From: Epilithonimonas tenax DSM 16811
GTDB lineage: Bacteria > Bacteroidota > Bacteroidia > Flavobacteriales > Weeksellaceae
Assembly: GCF_000428485.1 (NCBI RefSeq)
Contig: NZ_AUAA01000002.1
Coordinates: 124,001 to 188,000 of the forward strand
Direction of reading: 5' to 3'
Length of the DNA: 64,000 bases
Positions 17,609-26,092 of the stretch are shown in pieces. Position 1 is the stretch's first letter; the number at the start of each line of letters is the position of its first letter. The translations under genes were made by a program, and so were the position numbers. The notes beneath the pieces are model-generated. The model was given only the letters and a program-made list of their open reading frames with translations, was not told where the DNA came from and searched no databases.

Positions 17609-19138
17609 ATGAAAAAAGAATACGACATATTGGTCATTGGCAGCGGTCTCGGCGGTCTTGTTTCTGCACTTATTTTAGCGAAAGAAGGCCTGAAAGTCTG
17701 TGTACTCGAAAAAAACAACCAGTATGGCGGAAACCTCCAGACTTTTTCACGAGACAAACTTATTTTCGATACAGGAGTTCATTATTTGGGCGGATTGTCT
17801 AAAGGGCAAAATCTCAACCAATATTTCACCTATCTCGGCATTATGCAGGACTTGGATTTGAAAAAAATGGATGAGAACGGCTATGACAGAATCACCTTTG
17901 ATGGCGATGAGGTGGCGTATCCGCATTCTCAGGGTTATGATAATTTCGTGGAACAATTGGCCAAGATCTTTCCAGAGGAAAGACAAAACCTCGCGAGATA
18001 TGTGCAAACCATCCAGAATGTCTGTGCTCTCTTTCCACGGTATAATCTAAAAAGTGATCCTTACAATGAAGATAGTCTGTACATCAATGCACGGGATTTT
18101 TTAAGGTCTGTAACGCCCAATAAAAAGCTACAGGTTGTCTTGTCGGGATCTAGCTTCCTTTACGGTGGAGTCACAGCAAATACGCCGTTGTATGTTCACG
18201 CTTTGACGGTGGATTCTTACATTCAAAGTTCTTATAAATGCGTCAAAGGTGGCAGCCAAATTTCCAAACTGTTGATAAAGCAACTTAGACATCACGATGC
18301 AGAAGTGTATAAACATTCTGAAGTGTCCGAAATGATCTTTGATGAAGAAAACGGTTTAAAGTCTGTTAAAACAAAAAATGGGAAAGAATTTTACGCCAAA
18401 AAGTTTATTTCCAATATAGAAATCAGAACCACTCTGGATCTGGTGGGGAAAGAGCGTTTGAAAAAATCTTATACCAATAGAATCTGTGATCTGGAGCCTG
18501 TTATCTCGTGTTTCAGTGTCTATCTGGTGTTAAAACCGAAGTCCTTTAAACATTTTGATCATAACTATTTCCATTACCGATCCGAAGATTTGGTTTGGCA
18601 AAATCCCAATATTTCTCCAGATTACTGGCCTGGATTTTATATGCTTTCTTCAACAGAATCAAAACGTTATCTGGGATTTGCGGAGAGTTTGACTGCTTTG
18701 ACTTATATGAGTTATGACGAGGTGGAAAAGTGGGGAGATACGTTCAATACCGTTGCGGAAAAGTATGAACGCGGAAAAGACTATGAAAAATTTAAGGAGG
18801 AAAAGGCAGAGAAAGTCCTTTTTGAGATAGGAAAAAAATTCCCGGAATTACGTACAATGATACAATCTGTTTACACCTCTTCACCACTTTCTTACAGAGA
18901 TTATATCGGTGGTTACAAAGGTAATATGTATGGCTTCGTAAAGGATTCTGACCATCCTATGAAAACTATTTTTTCTCCAAAGACAAAAATCAGCAATCTG
19001 TTTCTTACGGGACAAAGTGTGAATATGCACGGGATTTTGGGTTGTACAATTGGCGCGTTCAGCACCTGCTCTGATATTTTGGGCAAAGAAGTCATAGACG
19101 AACGCTTGGAAAATGTCACAGAGCAAAAAGATCGCTGA
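17609..19138 (+). CDS. CrtI/phytoene-desaturase-like FAD oxidoreductase of the pigment cluster
   Basis: 509 residues. The N-terminal FAD fold is LVIGSGLGGLVSALILAKEG, then VLEKNNQYGGNLQTF, the typical GGN/GG segment of the carotenoid desaturase-retinol saturase group. The C-terminal FLTGQSVNMHGILGCTIGA closes the FAD site. Flexirubin clusters regularly carry such a gene, and a role in redox tailoring of the polyene is likely but unproven. It is last in the forward operon and faces the reverse arm tail-to-tail. Confidence 0.85.
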   Translation: MKKEYDILVIGSGLGGLVSALILAKEGLKVCVLEKNNQYGGNLQTFSRDKLIFDTGVHYLGGLSKGQNLNQYFTYLGIMQDLDLKKMDENGYDRITFDGDEVAYPHSQGYDNFVEQLAKIFPEERQNLARYVQTIQNVCALFPRYNLKSDPYNEDSLYINARDFLRSVTPNKKLQVVLSGSSFLYGGVTANTPLYVHALTVDSYIQSSYKCVKGGSQISKLLIKQLRHHDAEVYKHSEVSEMIFDEENGLKSVKTKNGKEFYAKKFISNIEIRTTLDLVGKERLKKSYTNRICDLEPVISCFSVYLVLKPKSFKHFDHNYFHYRSEDLVWQNPNISPDYWPGFYMLSSTESKRYLGFAESLTALTYMSYDEVEKWGDTFNTVAEKYERGKDYEKFKEEKAEKVLFEIGKKFPELRTMIQSVYTSSPLSYRDYIGGYKGNMYGFVKDSDHPMKTIFSPKTKISNLFLTGQSVNMHGILGCTIGAFSTCSDILGKEVIDERLENVTEQKDR

Positions 19139-19150
19139 TAGCATTTTTTT

Positions 19151-19259
19151 TACCCCTTGGCGAAGCGCAACCCGACTTGAACGGAAATCCTTTTTTGTGG
19201 CTGGAAAAGCGTAGGCAAAAAGATTGGGAGTGGAAGGCGGAAAAGTTGCCCAAATAATC
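19151..19259. other. Gap between the convergent pigment operons; possible degenerate repeat or gene remnant
   Basis: The 121-bp gap has no gene. It contains an open stretch without a start codon ending at TAA 19255-19257. The core GAACGGAAATCCTTTTTTGT resembles GAACGGCATCCTTTTTTGT at about 29383-29401, so it may be a dispersed repeat. No convincing terminator stem was found. Confidence 0.3.
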
Positions 19260-20432
19260 CTACCCGTTTTCAGGATTTACTTTATTTAAAAAAAGATAAA
19301 AACCAACGCCCAAAATAGTAGAAACAGAACTGGCCAAAATGAGACTTCCAATAATGTACTGAAGCAGGTGATTTTTCACCAATTCGAAATTGATTTCGTG
19401 ATTCAGAAAGTTGGTTTCTCCATCTACGAACGGCGCACCAATAAAGAGAGAACCCGCAATAATAAACGGAATAAATGGCGGGAAACTGATGTTTGAAGAA
19501 ACAAATGCCAGCACTTTGTTGAGTTTGAAAATAACAGCCAAAGATATCGTTAAAGCCGTTTGAAAACCCCAAACCGGCGACAGACCAATGAATGCACCCA
19601 AGGCAATAGAGAGCGCTTTGGTGCGGTTGCTCCCGTCGCTTTCCAAGACATCTTCTTTGATGAAGCTCCTGAAGCTTTTCTTTCTGAAATTATGGATAAA
19701 ATTTCTGGGCTTGATGTACACCAAAGCGAAAAAAACCAAAATCGTATTCAGTATACTGATTCTTGTAAAATCTTTAAAAGGTCTGAAATGAGAAACTCTT
19801 TCCGCAGGATCGTACAAAACTTTTATAGGAATATTCTTCACGGGAACGTGTCTCCAGGCGGTTCGGACGATAATTTCAATCTCAAACTCAAACTTTGGAG
19901 TATAGTACTTTTCCGGAATTTTATGTAGAGGATATAATCGGTAACCAGATTGCGTATCTTCCAGCTTGATTCCGGTTTCAAACCAAAACCAAAAGTTAGA
20001 AAACCTGTTACCGAAACTGCTTTTTTTGGGAATTCCGTCTTGTGACATATTCCGGTTTCCGATAATTAAAACATCTTCGGTTGCATTCTGTAATGCTTCA
20101 ATAAAAACGGGAATGTCGTCTGGATAGTGCTGTCCATCAGAATCTATAGTAATTGCGTAGTTATAGCCAAGATCCTTTGCTTTTCTGAAACCGATTTTCA
20201 AACCATTTCCTTTACCCTTATTTTCAGGAAGATTGATGACGGTAAGCTGAGAGTAATTTTCTAAAATTTCTGAAGTAGAATCCGTAGAACCGTCATTAAT
20301 GATGATGATGTTTTGTGTATATTCTAAAACACCGTTTATTACTCTTTTTAAAGTTTTTTCGTTGTTGTAAGTAGGAATTAAAACGCAGATTTTCTTCTCG
20401 TTTATTGCATCTTGTACTTCAGAAATCAGCAT
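19260..20432 (-). CDS. Glycosyltransferase family 2 fused to a DUF2062 membrane domain
   Basis: 390 residues. The N-terminal GT2 domain (about 15-235) has VLIPTYNNEKTL, INDGSTDSTSE, ITIDSDGQHYPDDIP (DXD-type) and NRNMSQDGIPKK, as in dolichyl-phosphate-mannose-like transferases. The C-terminal part (about 270-385) is DUF2062: ALSIALGAFIGLSPVWGFQT and hydrophobic helices with NISFPPFIPF. Such fusions occur in flexirubin clusters. The sugar and acceptor are unknown; modification of a pigment-linked lipid is inferred. Its ATG follows the preceding stop directly. Confidence 0.88.
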   Translation of the reverse strand: MLISEVQDAINEKKICVLIPTYNNEKTLKRVINGVLEYTQNIIIINDGSTDSTSEILENYSQLTVINLPENKGKGNGLKIGFRKAKDLGYNYAITIDSDGQHYPDDIPVFIEALQNATEDVLIIGNRNMSQDGIPKKSSFGNRFSNFWFWFETGIKLEDTQSGYRLYPLHKIPEKYYTPKFEFEIEIIVRTAWRHVPVKNIPIKVLYDPAERVSHFRPFKDFTRISILNTILVFFALVYIKPRNFIHNFRKKSFRSFIKEDVLESDGSNRTKALSIALGAFIGLSPVWGFQTALTISLAVIFKLNKVLAFVSSNISFPPFIPFIIAGSLFIGAPFVDGETNFLNHEINFELVKNHLLQYIIGSLILASSVSTILGVGFYLFLNKVNPENG

Positions 20433-20918
20433 TTATTTCAATGAGTTTTTTTCCGTTGCTGTCATTGTTTTAGACTGCATTGCAAATTTTTTAATATACA
20501 CTTTCAGCACAGAATTTTGCCTTGTATAGTTACTCAAAATATAGGCTTTGTCTTCTTTTAAATTCTTAGAATATCCCACAATTTTCGGAATATTTTCTTG
20601 TATACTCATTCTGATGAGTCTCATTTCTACGTTGTTGGGGTTAGATTTTATCACGGTTTCCAACTCTGTAGCGCCAGATTTTACGAAAGATTTTCTTTTG
20701 TTTTTTTCTGTTGTCACTTTGGCTTCCAAAATTTTTGCAGCAGCTTTGTAACCTTTGATTAATGGGTCAGAAGAAGAGCTTTTATCAGCCAATTCAATGA
20801 AGTTTTTTGCGCCTTCGTTTGAGGTATTGGCTTTAGAATAAGCATTTCTAAGGGCATCCAAATCTGATGTTTGAAAAAATAAAAACAAACCAGTGAAAAG
20901 AGATAATATCAGTTTCAT
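20433..20918 (-). CDS. Conserved hypothetical exported protein of the pigment cluster
   Basis: 161 residues with a signal peptide (MKLILSLFTGLFLFFQTS). The mature part is helical and Lys/Ser/Asn-rich, with no recognised catalytic motif. Helical pairs such as NAYSKANTSNEGAKNFIELA suggest a TPR-like or coiled structure. It lies between the dehydratase (start 1 bp after that stop) and the GT2 fusion (stop directly followed by ATG), so all three are co-translated. Likely periplasmic and involved in pigment maturation or transport, by position only. Confidence 0.7.
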   Translation of the reverse strand: MKLILSLFTGLFLFFQTSDLDALRNAYSKANTSNEGAKNFIELADKSSSSDPLIKGYKAAAKILEAKVTTEKNKRKSFVKSGATELETVIKSNPNNVEMRLIRMSIQENIPKIVGYSKNLKEDKAYILSNYTRQNSVLKVYIKKFAMQSKTMTATEKNSLK

Positions 20919-20919
20919 C

Positions 20920-21294
20920 TTAAATTTTAGTATAATTAACAGACATTTTCAATGCAATAGTCTCGCCAAAAGCGGTAGTGTTTTTCACTTTAACTTCGGT
21001 TTCACTTTCGGTAATGATGAAACTTAAATCTAAATCTGGCGTCTCAAAAGGATTAATAATCGCCATAAATTTTACATTGGAAGCAGATTTTAGGAATAAT
21101 TTTTTTCCGGTAAACTCCTCCGTCAATTCTTTTACGATCTGCATCATACAAACACCTGGTGTTACAGGATTGCCTGGGAAATGGCCCTTAAATATTTCGT
21201 GATCTTTATTGAGGGAAATGTTGGCAATAAAACTTCCGTTTTCCGTCTTTTCAGAGGATTTTAATGTGTAAAAATCTGTAAGAATAGTCTGCAT
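20920..21294 (-). CDS. 3-hydroxyacyl-ACP dehydratase, FabZ-like hotdog protein
   Basis: 124 residues, a single hotdog fold. The catalytic-His segment is IFKGHFPGNPVTPGV, identical in pattern to FabZ/FabA (H-F-P-G-x-P-x-x-P-G). It removes water from 3-hydroxyacyl-ACP to give the trans double bond of each polyene unit. It is one of three dehydratase-like hotdog proteins in this arm and the one with the best FabZ motif. Confidence 0.88.
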   Translation of the reverse strand: MQTILTDFYTLKSSEKTENGSFIANISLNKDHEIFKGHFPGNPVTPGVCMMQIVKELTEEFTGKKLFLKSASNVKFMAIINPFETPDLDLSFIITESETEVKVKNTTAFGETIALKMSVNYTKI

Positions 21295-21297
21295 TAT

Positions 21298-21933
21298 TTA
21301 TTCAGTTTCAGTGATTTGGAATAATTTTATATTGATTTTAAAATCTTTATGGTCAAGAAGAATCATCTCTGCAAAAGTAGGTTTTTTTGCATCAAAACTA
21401 AAATCGATTTTTTCCTTATTGCTCTTGGTATAAATGATTTGTTTCAGCAAACTATTTTCTTTGTTGAAAAACAAATAATAGCTTTTCTTCTTAGTTTTCG
21501 AGAGGTAAATTCTTGAGTTTTCATTTTCAAAACTTTCGTTCACAAGGTATTTTTGCCTTAAAAATTCCTGAAAATCATTTTTCAAAAAATTAATAACCAT
21601 TTTTTTATCTAAATCTGCCAAAACATAGTTGAGCTTAAAATTATTTTCAGAAATTTCAAAATCAATCATTTTATTGCCAAAATCTGATGTCATCACCACC
21701 CGATGTGTGTCATCTGATATTTTTTTGATGATTAAAATTCCGCTGACGTGATTTTTATAAATATCCATCTGGCATTTGTATACATAATCTTCTTTCGACG
21801 AAAAATATAAATTTTCAACCGTTTTTTCGAAATTTGAAATAGGTTTTACATCTTTTAGCTGGTACGTCTTACAAGAAATCAACAGCAGAAAAAGTGAACT
21901 ATAAAGAAAACTCAGCAGCAGGAATCGGCGCAT
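21298..21933 (-). CDS. Outer-membrane lipoprotein, LolB-like role suggested
   Basis: About 211 residues from ATG 21933, just before the signal sequence MRRFLLLSFLYSSLFLLLISC. The lipobox is LISC, so the Cys is lipidated. The mature protein is beta-rich with LolA/LolB-like spacing, but no family is certain. Aryl-polyene clusters of proteobacteria also have a lipoprotein beside a LolA-like protein, and by analogy this may receive the pigment at the outer membrane. It overlaps the LolA-like gene by 35 bp. Confidence 0.75.
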   Translation of the reverse strand: MRRFLLLSFLYSSLFLLLISCKTYQLKDVKPISNFEKTVENLYFSSKEDYVYKCQMDIYKNHVSGILIIKKISDDTHRVVMTSDFGNKMIDFEISENNFKLNYVLADLDKKMVINFLKNDFQEFLRQKYLVNESFENENSRIYLSKTKKKSYYLFFNKENSLLKQIIYTKSNKEKIDFSFDAKKPTFAEMILLDHKDFKINIKLFQITETE

Positions 21934-22525
21934 TGATTTTGGTGTTTTTGAAAACAATATTCGTGGTGTCGCCCGAAGCTTCGGTCATATTCACTTGTGA
22001 AACGGTGGATTGGTTTTTAGGAAAATGAAGTTCAATCTGTTTGATGTATTTCAGTAATTGAGGAGATTTTGGTGTAAACTTGGCGATGTTTGAACTTCCA
22101 TTTTTAAAATATGAAACTACAAATTCCGGATCGCTAAACATTTTTCCGTTAGAACTTCCTACAATTAATTTGTTGATCTTTTCAAAAGTTTTGCTTTTTG
22201 CATCCACCGAAGATTTTTTTCCTTGGTCGTTGATGAAAATTTTATTTTCCTTGAAGATAATATTGTACTGATATGGTTTTGTGTACTTCCAGCTTAAGTT
22301 ATTTGGGGATTTTAAAGACATTCTGCCTTGCGTGACAATATTTTTATCTAGAAAATCCATTTTTTTGGTCTGAACAAAATCACTTTGCAAAGTTTTAATT
22401 TCCTTAGTTTCAGACGAAATTTTGTTTACAAATGCTTTTGATTCAGCACCTGTCATTGCCGTATTTTGTGCAAAAACAAAACTTGAAATTAGTATAAATG
22501 TGGTAAAAACTATATTTTTAATCAT
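21899..22525 (-). CDS. LolA-like periplasmic carrier protein of the pigment cluster
   Basis: 208 residues from ATG 22525, which begins a signal peptide (MIKNIVFTTFILISSFVFAQ). The mature protein shows the LolA pattern: IKTLQSDFVQTKKMDFL, then GRMSLKSPNNLSWKYTKPY (the LolA R-x-P-x-x-x-x-W block), and ending in interior beta strands. LolA ferries lipoproteins across the periplasm. Copies in aryl-polyene clusters are believed to carry the lipid-linked pigment instead. Confidence 0.88.
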   Translation of the reverse strand: MIKNIVFTTFILISSFVFAQNTAMTGAESKAFVNKISSETKEIKTLQSDFVQTKKMDFLDKNIVTQGRMSLKSPNNLSWKYTKPYQYNIIFKENKIFINDQGKKSSVDAKSKTFEKINKLIVGSSNGKMFSDPEFVVSYFKNGSSNIAKFTPKSPQLLKYIKQIELHFPKNQSTVSQVNMTEASGDTTNIVFKNTKINAPIPAAEFSL

Positions 22526-22627
22526 TGTCTGGCATTTTACTTTCAACCACAAAGATTTCACAAAGGTCACTATTTTAAAGTTATTTGACTCACGCTTTGT
22601 GTTCTTCGTGAAAATTTCTTCGTGGAC

Positions 22628-23371
22628 TTAGTGGTTTTTGAAATTATCAATTGTAAAAGTCGAATACTTCATACGTTCCAAAAATAACAATAATTCTACC
22701 AAAACATTGTAGGTTTTTTCTGAAGTATCGTGCAGCAGAATTACACTTCCTTTTTTTAAATTTTTTGTTACTCTTTTCAGAATTTTATTTTCTTCAACAA
22801 TTACGGTGTCTAAGGACCGAACGTTCCAGCCGATACTCTTTTTATTTGTTTTCTTGATGGCTTTAGCAATATTAGGATTGGTTACGCCAAAAGGTGGACG
22901 GTAAAGATTGGTTTTAATATTCCCGATTTGATGAATCACTTCATCACACTTTTCAATTTCCTTAATCATCTTTGAAGTAGATAAAAATCCGGTATTATTA
23001 GAATGTGAAAAGGTGTGATTTCCTATTGTGTGACCTTCCGCAATAATTCTTAGAAAAGTTTCGGGATATTTTTCAATCTGTTTTCCGATGCAGAAAAATG
23101 TGGCCTTGATGTTGTTTTCCTTCAAAACATCTAAAAACTTCGGCGTAAACTCAGTAGGTCCGTCATCAAAAGTCAAAGCGACTTCTTTTATTTTCGTTCG
23201 TTTGTGGGTAAAATTGTTAACAAAATATCCTAACTGAATATCAAACGATCCCCAAATTACAACTACTGAAAATAGAATGAAACAAAAGATGTAGACCCAA
23301 ATAGTTCCCTGAAACCCGAAAATAATAAGGTTGCAAAACAAGTAAAATAGGACGAAAGAATAGTGTTTCAT
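22628..23371 (-). CDS. Polysaccharide deacetylase (NodB-like) family protein
   Basis: About 247 residues from ATG 23371. Two N-terminal membrane helices (about 5-45) precede a NodB domain. ALTFDDGPTEFTPKFLD carries the Asp-Asp pair, and GNHTFSHSN carries the HxxxH metal ligands. RPPFGVTNPNIAKAIKK and VILLHDTSEKT are the later motifs, so the site appears complete. The substrate in a pigment cluster is unclear; deacetylation of a sugar added by the nearby GT2 fusion is one guess. Confidence 0.86.
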   Translation of the reverse strand: MKHYSFVLFYLFCNLIIFGFQGTIWVYIFCFILFSVVVIWGSFDIQLGYFVNNFTHKRTKIKEVALTFDDGPTEFTPKFLDVLKENNIKATFFCIGKQIEKYPETFLRIIAEGHTIGNHTFSHSNNTGFLSTSKMIKEIEKCDEVIHQIGNIKTNLYRPPFGVTNPNIAKAIKKTNKKSIGWNVRSLDTVIVEENKILKRVTKNLKKGSVILLHDTSEKTYNVLVELLLFLERMKYSTFTIDNFKNH

Positions 23372-23404
23372 TTTTTTATGTCTGTAAACCTCCAAGGTTT
23401 GGTT

Positions 23405-24466
23405 TTAAGCCTTCTCCAGCAAAACCAAACTATGGTCTTTTCCTCCAAGATGATTATAGAGAAGAATATTTTGAATGTTTTCCCTTTTCACATCATTAAT
23501 TTTCATCACTTCTGGAATCTCTTGATTTTTAAGAATCTTGCAAGCCATAAACGTTGAAAAACCACTTGTTGTATTGTATTCGCCACTCAAATGCTTGTAA
23601 TAAAGTAGTGAAGAATTTGGAAATAATTCAGATGCATTTTTATAATAAACATCAGATGCAGAATCTCCGCTGAAACCAAAAATTACAGCATCAAGCTCTT
23701 CGTTTTTCAACTTATTTTTAACTAAAAAATCCTCAATGAATTGTTGAGTTTCGTTTAATTCTAATGAGTTAATAATTTTAATATCTTTTAGTTTGGCATA
23801 AGAATTTTCAGTTTTCTCTTTTCCTAAAACAAAAAAGCTAGAACCTTCGCCCCAAATTACGCCTTCACTTTTTGAGTTTAAATAATCAACCGGAAGATTT
23901 TCTTCTTTTTTAATGGCATTGGTAAGCTTGTACAGTTCCATTGTTCGCTCGGTTTGCTCGTCTGTAGAACCTACCAAAACATTGTCTGCTTCACCGTCCA
24001 AAATCTGAAGTTTGGCATCCAACATAGAAAATTCCAGCGAAGAAGAGCAATTAACGTAAGTGAAATTATAGCCGTGACATTGCAGTCCCAAAGCGATTTG
24101 TCCGGCAACGGTGTTGTGAGTTGACTGGATAAAAAAGGTAGGCGTCAAAAACTCTTCATCGTTATCAATCACATTTTTCAGAAATTTTTCAGAATCTTGT
24201 GAACAACCCATTCCGGTTCCTACGATGATGGCGTCGGGTTTTTCAATTCTAGCTTCTTGTAAAGCTTTTTTGGAAGCTACGGAACTCATTTTCACTGTTT
24301 TAGACATTCTTCTGCTCATCGCTGGCGGAATGAATTCTTTGTAATTCGGTTCAATGGCTTTTAAAACTAGAACTGTATTTTCAGATTTTAAATGGTCTAA
24401 GAAATTGTCGTTTAAAGTGTCCTGAACCGAGATGCAGGCGGCACTGTTGATGTAAACGGTACTCAT
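23405..24466 (-). CDS. Beta-ketoacyl synthase-like protein, probable chain-length-factor type
   Basis: 353 residues with a KAS fold. The Cys position is kept (Cys140 in TYVNCSSSLEFS), but both His motifs are changed. HGTxTxxxD is replaced by FGFSGDSASDVY, and the KxxxGH motif by YKHLSGEYNTTS, so the second His is Glu or displaced. This is what one expects of a partner subunit (chain-length factor) to an active KAS. The start overlaps the stop of the active KAS gene at 24463-25662 by 4 bp (ATGA), supporting a heterodimer as in E. coli ApeO/ApeC. Confidence 0.82.
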   Translation of the reverse strand: MSTVYINSAACISVQDTLNDNFLDHLKSENTVLVLKAIEPNYKEFIPPAMSRRMSKTVKMSSVASKKALQEARIEKPDAIIVGTGMGCSQDSEKFLKNVIDNDEEFLTPTFFIQSTHNTVAGQIALGLQCHGYNFTYVNCSSSLEFSMLDAKLQILDGEADNVLVGSTDEQTERTMELYKLTNAIKKEENLPVDYLNSKSEGVIWGEGSSFFVLGKEKTENSYAKLKDIKIINSLELNETQQFIEDFLVKNKLKNEELDAVIFGFSGDSASDVYYKNASELFPNSSLLYYKHLSGEYNTTSGFSTFMACKILKNQEIPEVMKINDVKRENIQNILLYNHLGGKDHSLVLLEKA

Positions 24467-25662
24467 TGTTTAGAGAAAATTAAAGTTGAACAGTTTCCTC
24501 CAAACCCAAATGAATTGGAAAGTACGTGGGTGATATTTTTCTCCTTCAGTTCTGTAACTGGCTTCAGGTCAAATTCTTCCATTTTTGTTTTGAAATTAAG
24601 ATTTGGAAAAATCACATTGTTCTGCATTGCTAAAATAGAATAAACTGCTTCAATTCCCGCCGCTGCGGCTAAAGTGTGACCAGTAAACGCTTTCGTAGAA
24701 CTGAATTCAGGAACTTTGTTTTCCCCAAAAATCCGAATCATTGCAATGCCTTCAGACAAATCATTGTTCGGAGTTGCGGTACCGTGAACGTTGATGTAAT
24801 CGATGTTTTCTTTATTTAAACCTGAGACTTTCAATGCTTTTTCCATTGCAAGATAAGCACCTTGTCCGTTTTCCGAAGAAGCGGTTTGGTGGTGCGCATC
24901 GTTGGCATTTCCGTAGCCGGAAAGATAGGCAATTGGTTTTTTATTTTCTTTTTTTACAATTTCGTCAGATTCCAAAACCAAGAAAGCAGCTGCTTCGCCC
25001 AGATTAAGACCTTTTCTGTCGTTGTCGAAAGGGGTATTGTAAGAATCAGTTAAAATCATCAGCGTATTAAAACCATTCAAAGTAAACTTCGAAAGTGAAT
25101 CTGTTCCGCCAACAATCACACGGTCTAGGACGCCGTTTTTAATGAGTTTTGCGCCCATCATAATCGCATTGGCTGCAGACGAACAGGCTGTGCTGATGGT
25201 AGAAACTATTCCTTTCAGACCCAACAATTCTGCAATCGCCAAAGATGAATTTCCTGCGTCGTGAGCGTCGATGTATTTTTGCTTTTCAGGAAAATCTTCG
25301 TAGGTGTAGAAATATTTTTCGGTGACATCCATTCCTGCAACACTTGTAGAGGAAATAAGGCCGGTTTTGTATGCGTTGATATCCGATATTCCGGCACTTT
25401 CTACGGCTTCTTTTGCAGCAACCATTCCCAATAAAGTGGTTCTCGTTGCTTTGTTATCTTCACTAAGTTGAAGTTTCCGCACAAGTTCTTCGTTAGATAA
25501 TTTTATCTCGCCTGTTTTGATGCTTCCTTTATGGCGACTTTCAAACAATTCAATGTCTGAAATACCGTGTTTGCCGGTTGTGAGCGAAATAAAATTTTCC
25601 TCAACATTGTTACCAATGGAGGAAATAATGCCCATTCCTGTAATGGCAATTTTTTGACTCAT
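24463..25662 (-). CDS. Beta-ketoacyl-ACP synthase (KAS I/II type), reverse arm
   Basis: 399 residues, complete triad: Cys160 in STISTACSSAANA, His in NVHGTATPNND, His in STKAFTGHTLAAAAG. The C-terminus SNSFGFGGNCSTLIF is typical. It is likely the active elongating ketosynthase, paired with the degenerate KAS that overlaps it. ACP 2 lies 82 bp upstream, separated by hairpin repeat 3. Confidence 0.92.
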   Translation of the reverse strand: MSQKIAITGMGIISSIGNNVEENFISLTTGKHGISDIELFESRHKGSIKTGEIKLSNEELVRKLQLSEDNKATRTTLLGMVAAKEAVESAGISDINAYKTGLISSTSVAGMDVTEKYFYTYEDFPEKQKYIDAHDAGNSSLAIAELLGLKGIVSTISTACSSAANAIMMGAKLIKNGVLDRVIVGGTDSLSKFTLNGFNTLMILTDSYNTPFDNDRKGLNLGEAAAFLVLESDEIVKKENKKPIAYLSGYGNANDAHHQTASSENGQGAYLAMEKALKVSGLNKENIDYINVHGTATPNNDLSEGIAMIRIFGENKVPEFSSTKAFTGHTLAAAAGIEAVYSILAMQNNVIFPNLNFKTKMEEFDLKPVTELKEKNITHVLSNSFGFGGNCSTLIFSKQ

Positions 25663-25669
25663 CTTTTAC

Positions 25670-25741
25670 AAATGTAACAATGTAGCAATGTAACAGTTTA
25701 CCAATAATTGCCAGACTGTTACACTGTTAGATTGGTAAATT
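25670..25741 (-). repeat. Intergenic hairpin repeat, copy 3
   Basis: Repeated ACAATGTAGCAATGTAACAG units at the left face GACTGTTACACTGTTAGATT at the right. It fills the gap between ACP 2 and the ketosynthase. Confidence 0.7.
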
Positions 25742-25744
25742 AAT

Positions 25745-26002
25745 TTATTTTGTTCTGTTTTCTTCGATGTATTTCGCCATCACTTCGATAGACTGGAAGA
25801 TTTCTTTTCCTTTTTTCGGATCAGCCAATTTAATTCCGTAGTCTTTGTCTAGAAGTACAATTAATTCTAAAGCGTCGATAGAATCTAAACCAAGACCACC
25901 ACCGAAAAGTGGATCTGTATCTTTGATTTCTTCTACTGCAACGTCTTCAAGGTTAAGAACTTCTATAATTTTGTTTTTTAATTCTAATTTTAAATCTTCC
26001 AT
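25745..26002 (-). CDS. Acyl carrier protein 2 of the pigment cluster
   Basis: 85 residues, acidic. The phosphopantetheine Ser is Ser41 in GLGLDSIDALELIV. The PLFGGGLGLDSID form is typical of aryl-polyene and specialised ACPs. It is flanked on both sides by hairpin repeats. Having two ACPs in one cluster suggests separate carriers for the aryl-polyene and another acyl chain (inference). Confidence 0.92.
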   Translation of the reverse strand: MEDLKLELKNKIIEVLNLEDVAVEEIKDTDPLFGGGLGLDSIDALELIVLLDKDYGIKLADPKKGKEIFQSIEVMAKYIEENRTK

Positions 26003-26004
26003 TT

Positions 26005-26092
26005 TTCAAAAATTTACCAATGTATCAATGTATCAGTTTACCAATTGGAACTGAAGTATTGTTACATTGTTATACTGTTATATTGTTAAATT
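26005..26092 (-). repeat. Intergenic hairpin repeat, copy 4
   Basis: ATTTACCAATGTATCAATG at the left and GTTATATTGTTAAATT at the right. It touches the stop codon of the half-ketosynthase gene and lies upstream of ACP 2. Confidence 0.7.
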
